Source: an uncultured Actinomycetes bacterium (GTDB lineage Bacteria; Actinomycetota; Acidimicrobiia; Acidimicrobiales; Acidimicrobilacustridaceae). Taken from it: a DNA stretch of 6,663 nt. The stretch is from contig CAMFLJ010000212.1 in NCBI GenBank assembly GCA_945957335.1, positions 1 to 6,663 of the forward strand, written 5' to 3'. The position numbers and the translations under genes were made by a program. The notes below the pieces were generated by a model. It worked only from the letters and a program-made list of their open reading frames with translations. It made no database searches and was not told the DNA's origin. How positions within the stretch are numbered: position 1 is the stretch's first letter; each line of letters starts with the position of its first letter. Positions 5,056-6,663 of this stretch are shown here, in pieces.

Positions 5056-6213
5056 GTGCGTCGCCCCCATCGCACGTGGCCCCAGCGGCTGCTGCTCACC
5101 CTCAACATCGCGCTCGTGCTGGTGTGCCTCGTGGCCGCCGGTGGGGTCTGGTGGACCTACCACCAGGCCAGCGCCCTGCCGCGCATCGACGTCGGCGCGT
5201 CGCTCTCGCCCACCGTCGCTGCGGGTGAGCCGCAGAACATCCTGCTCGTCGGCATCGACGACGGCTCGGGCCTCCAGGCCGGCGACCCCGTCCTGCGCGG
5301 CCGCACCGCCACCCTCAACACCGACACGGTGATGATCATGAGGGTCGACCCGCAGACCAAGCAGGCCGCGCTGCTCTCGCTGCCCCGCGACCTCTACGTC
5401 GACCTCGCCGGTGGCGGCAAGGGCCGCATCAACACCGCCCTCGCGCTCGGTGGCCCGGAGCGCCTGATCGAGACGATCAAGCAGGACTTCGGCATCCCGA
5501 TCAACCACTACGCCATGGTCGACTTCCACGGCTTCGAGGCCCTCGTCTCGGCCGTCGGCGGCGTGCCCGTGTACTTCAACTACCCCTCGCGCGACCAGAA
5601 CACGGGCCTGTTCCAGTACGACCCCGGCTGCGTCACCCTCGACGGCGACCAGGCCCTCGCCTACGCCCGCTCGCGCCACTTCGAGATCCAGCGCACGCCG
5701 AACGGCAAGTGGCAGGAGGACCCCTCCAGCGACTTCGGCCGCATCACCCGCCAGCAGCAGTTCATCAAGGCCGCGCTGCGCAAGGCCGTGGCGAAGGGCG
5801 TCCGCAACCCGTTCGTCCTCAAGGACCTCGTCGGGATCGCCCAGAAGAACGTCACCCTCGACACCGAGTTCTCCATCCAGGACCTGGTCGACCTCGGCAT
5901 GCAGTTCCGCGACTTCGATCCCGACCAGCTCGTCACCTACACCCCGCCGGCCACCGGGAAGATGGTCGGCGCGATGAGCGTGCTGATCCTCGACACCGAG
6001 GCGGCCCAGCCGGTGTTCGACGTGTTCCGTGGCACCGCCCCGATCCCAGGCGACCAGGCCTCGTCGAGCACCTCCACGACGGCTCCGGCCGGGGGCGGCT
6101 CCACCTCGTCCTCGACCCTCGGGCCCACCACCACGACCACCGCGCCGCCCTCGACGACCACCACCGTGAGCCCGTTCGTGCCGACCGCCCCCGAGGGCGA
6201 GTCCTGCAGCTAG
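5056..6213 (+). CDS. LCP (LytR-CpsA-Psr) family cell-wall glycopolymer transferase
   Basis: LCP proteins are membrane-anchored enzymes that move lipid-linked glycopolymers, such as teichoic acid, arabinogalactan or capsule, onto peptidoglycan outside the cell. The 385-residue product has a basic N-terminus (RRPHRTWPQR), one membrane helix (about 11-33) and an extracytoplasmic LCP domain (about 60-325). Visible motifs are NTDTVMIMRVDP (88-99, D90), LSLPRDLYV (107-115, R111 and D112), GRINTA (123-128), GCVTLDGDQALAYARSRH (191-208, R205 and R207) and DFGRITRQQQF (226-236, R229 and R232). These acidic and arginine residues are the ones that bind the polyprenyl pyrophosphate and metal in the family. 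A low-complexity Ser/Thr/Pro/Gly tail (about 335-372) follows, and the protein ends ESCS. GTG 5056 is chosen because it follows the -10 box and directly precedes the basic residues and membrane helix. The open frame back to 4105 is antisense to pabB and spurious. The glycopolymer handled is unknown; the dehydrogenase next door hints at an uronate-containing polymer. Confidence 0.92.
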   Translation: MRRPHRTWPQRLLLTLNIALVLVCLVAAGGVWWTYHQASALPRIDVGASLSPTVAAGEPQNILLVGIDDGSGLQAGDPVLRGRTATLNTDTVMIMRVDPQTKQAALLSLPRDLYVDLAGGGKGRINTALALGGPERLIETIKQDFGIPINHYAMVDFHGFEALVSAVGGVPVYFNYPSRDQNTGLFQYDPGCVTLDGDQALAYARSRHFEIQRTPNGKWQEDPSSDFGRITRQQQFIKAALRKAVAKGVRNPFVLKDLVGIAQKNVTLDTEFSIQDLVDLGMQFRDFDPDQLVTYTPPATGKMVGAMSVLILDTEAAQPVFDVFRGTAPIPGDQASSSTSTTAPAGGGSTSSSTLGPTTTTTAPPSTTTTVSPFVPTAPEGESCS

Positions 6214-6247
6214 CGGGCCGTCGGGGCGTCGAGCGGTCAAGGCCCGC
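6213..6247. other. Weak hairpin at the end of the LCP gene
   Basis: GCGGGCC at 6213-6219 can pair with GGCCCGC at 6241-6247 across a 21-nt loop. It starts at the last base of the stop codon and lies before the promoter-like TACCTT of the next gene, so it could be a terminator. The long loop and absence of a T-tract make this uncertain. Confidence 0.25.
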
Positions 6248-6260
6248 CCCCAGAGGCCGA

Positions 6261-6266
6261 TACCTT
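6261..6266 (+). promoter_or_regulatory. Candidate -10 box for the nucleotide-sugar dehydrogenase gene
   Basis: TACCTT fits TANNNT and lies 26 nt before the ATG at 6293, leaving a leader of roughly 20 nt. That leader contains a purine-rich stretch and a GGGAG (6284-6288) ribosome-binding site 4 nt before the start. Unlike birA and the LCP gene, this one would therefore be a leadered transcript. The gene could also be read through from the LCP gene. No clear -35 is present. Confidence 0.45.
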
Positions 6267-6292
6267 CATCCGAGGAAAAGGACGGGAGCGGG

Positions 6293-6663
6293 ATGGAGAG
6301 TCGAGTAGCGGTCATCGGCACCGGGTACGTCGGGCTGACCACGGGCGCGTGCTTCGCGCACCTGGGTCACGCCGTCACCTGTGCCGACATCGACGTGGAG
6401 AAGGTCGAGCGGCTCACCCGGGGCGAGATCCCGATCCACGAGCCGGGGCTCGAGGAGATCGTGCGCGCCGGGATCGACTCCGGCAAGCTCCGCTTCACTG
6501 CCGACCCGGTCGAGGCGGCCCGTGACGCCGACTTCGTCTACCTGTGCGTCCCGACGCCCCAGGGCAACGACGGCTCGGCCGACCTCAGCTACCTCGAGGC
6601 CGCGGCCCGCCAGGTCGGGCCCCACCTGCGCTCGGACGCCATCGTCGTCAACAAGTCCACCGT
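6293..6663 (+). CDS. UDP-glucose/GDP-mannose dehydrogenase family protein, N-terminal part (runs off the window)
   Basis: This family oxidises the C6 of a nucleotide sugar to the acid in two NAD+-dependent steps; the usual product in such a setting is UDP-glucuronate, a precursor of surface polysaccharides. The first 123 codons are present. They show the Rossmann motif VAVIGTGYVGLTTG (5-18), the acidic end of the second strand in CADIDVEKVERL (30-41), the conserved IHEPGLEE (48-55), CVPTPQGNDGSADLS (85-99) and VNKST (119-123), the start of the family's KSTVP stretch. This matches the NAD-binding domain of Ugd/TuaD-type enzymes. GDP-mannose and UDP-N-acetyl-sugar dehydrogenases share this N-terminus, so the substrate cannot be fixed without the C-terminal half with its catalytic cysteine; no gene symbol is given for that reason. 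The start ATG 6293 has a GGGAG ribosome-binding site, and the sequence begins directly at the first beta strand. The LCP gene lies 79 bp upstream on the same strand. Confidence 0.92.
   Translation, partial: MESRVAVIGTGYVGLTTGACFAHLGHAVTCADIDVEKVERLTRGEIPIHEPGLEEIVRAGIDSGKLRFTADPVEAARDADFVYLCVPTPQGNDGSADLSYLEAAARQVGPHLRSDAIVVNKST

Noticed and set aside
4909..6342. Upstream in-frame continuation of pabB on the minus strand (would make an 825-residue protein)
   Set aside because: The extra part is antisense to the LCP gene, is low in complexity and lacks family motifs. It would also remove the intergenic promoter region.
1..6663. A novel multi-gene defence or mobile system, CRISPR array, or RNA gene
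   Set aside because: All intact genes are recognisable core-metabolism or envelope genes. No array of spaced repeats, tRNA-like cloverleaf, rRNA segment or transposase was found, and the only accessory-type gene is truncated by the window edge.

Overview
The window is a GC-rich stretch of ordinary bacterial chromosome, most likely from an actinobacterium. Its style fits Acidimicrobiia or a related lineage, but that placement is inference. Three things point this way: the biased codon use, which leaves long spurious open frames antisense to every real gene; a single-chain biotin carboxylase/biotin carrier protein of the actinobacterial AccA3 type; and at least two genes (birA and the LCP gene) whose start codon follows a TANNNT -10 box by exactly 7 nt with no room for a leader, the usual look of leaderless actinobacterial transcripts.

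Left end (1-362): the first 59 codons of a minus-strand gene with an AbiEi-type winged-helix N-terminus, cut by the window edge. A 185-bp gap follows. It holds two strong inverted repeats: a 24-bp-arm palindrome (221-274) and a perfect 16-bp GC-rich hairpin (301-336) that probably ends the accA3 transcript.

Biotin block (363-2968): accA3 on the minus strand and birA on the plus strand are transcribed divergently, with only about 17 bp between their start codons. BirA attaches biotin to the carrier lysine (K558) of the neighbouring AccA3, so enzyme and substrate are encoded back to back.

Folate block (3017-4908): pabB and pabC form a two-gene minus-strand operon with a 4-bp GTGA stop/start overlap. 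Together, and with a glutaminase PabA not seen here, they convert chorismate to p-aminobenzoate. The operon converges on birA across a 48-bp gap.

Envelope block (4909-6663): a 147-bp divergent intergenic region carries a four-copy 10-bp tandem repeat and a leaderless promoter. It leads into a LytR-CpsA-Psr (LCP) glycopolymer transferase with a Ser/Thr-rich C-terminal tail. A UDP-glucose/GDP-mannose dehydrogenase family gene follows and runs off the right edge. This may be the edge of a cell-surface polysaccharide region.

I found no RNA genes, CRISPR arrays, insertion sequences or phage genes. Nothing in the window amounts to a new multi-gene system. The items most worth a second look are regulatory: the compressed accA3/birA divergent start region, the 10-bp repeat array and the long palindrome beside the AbiEi-like gene.
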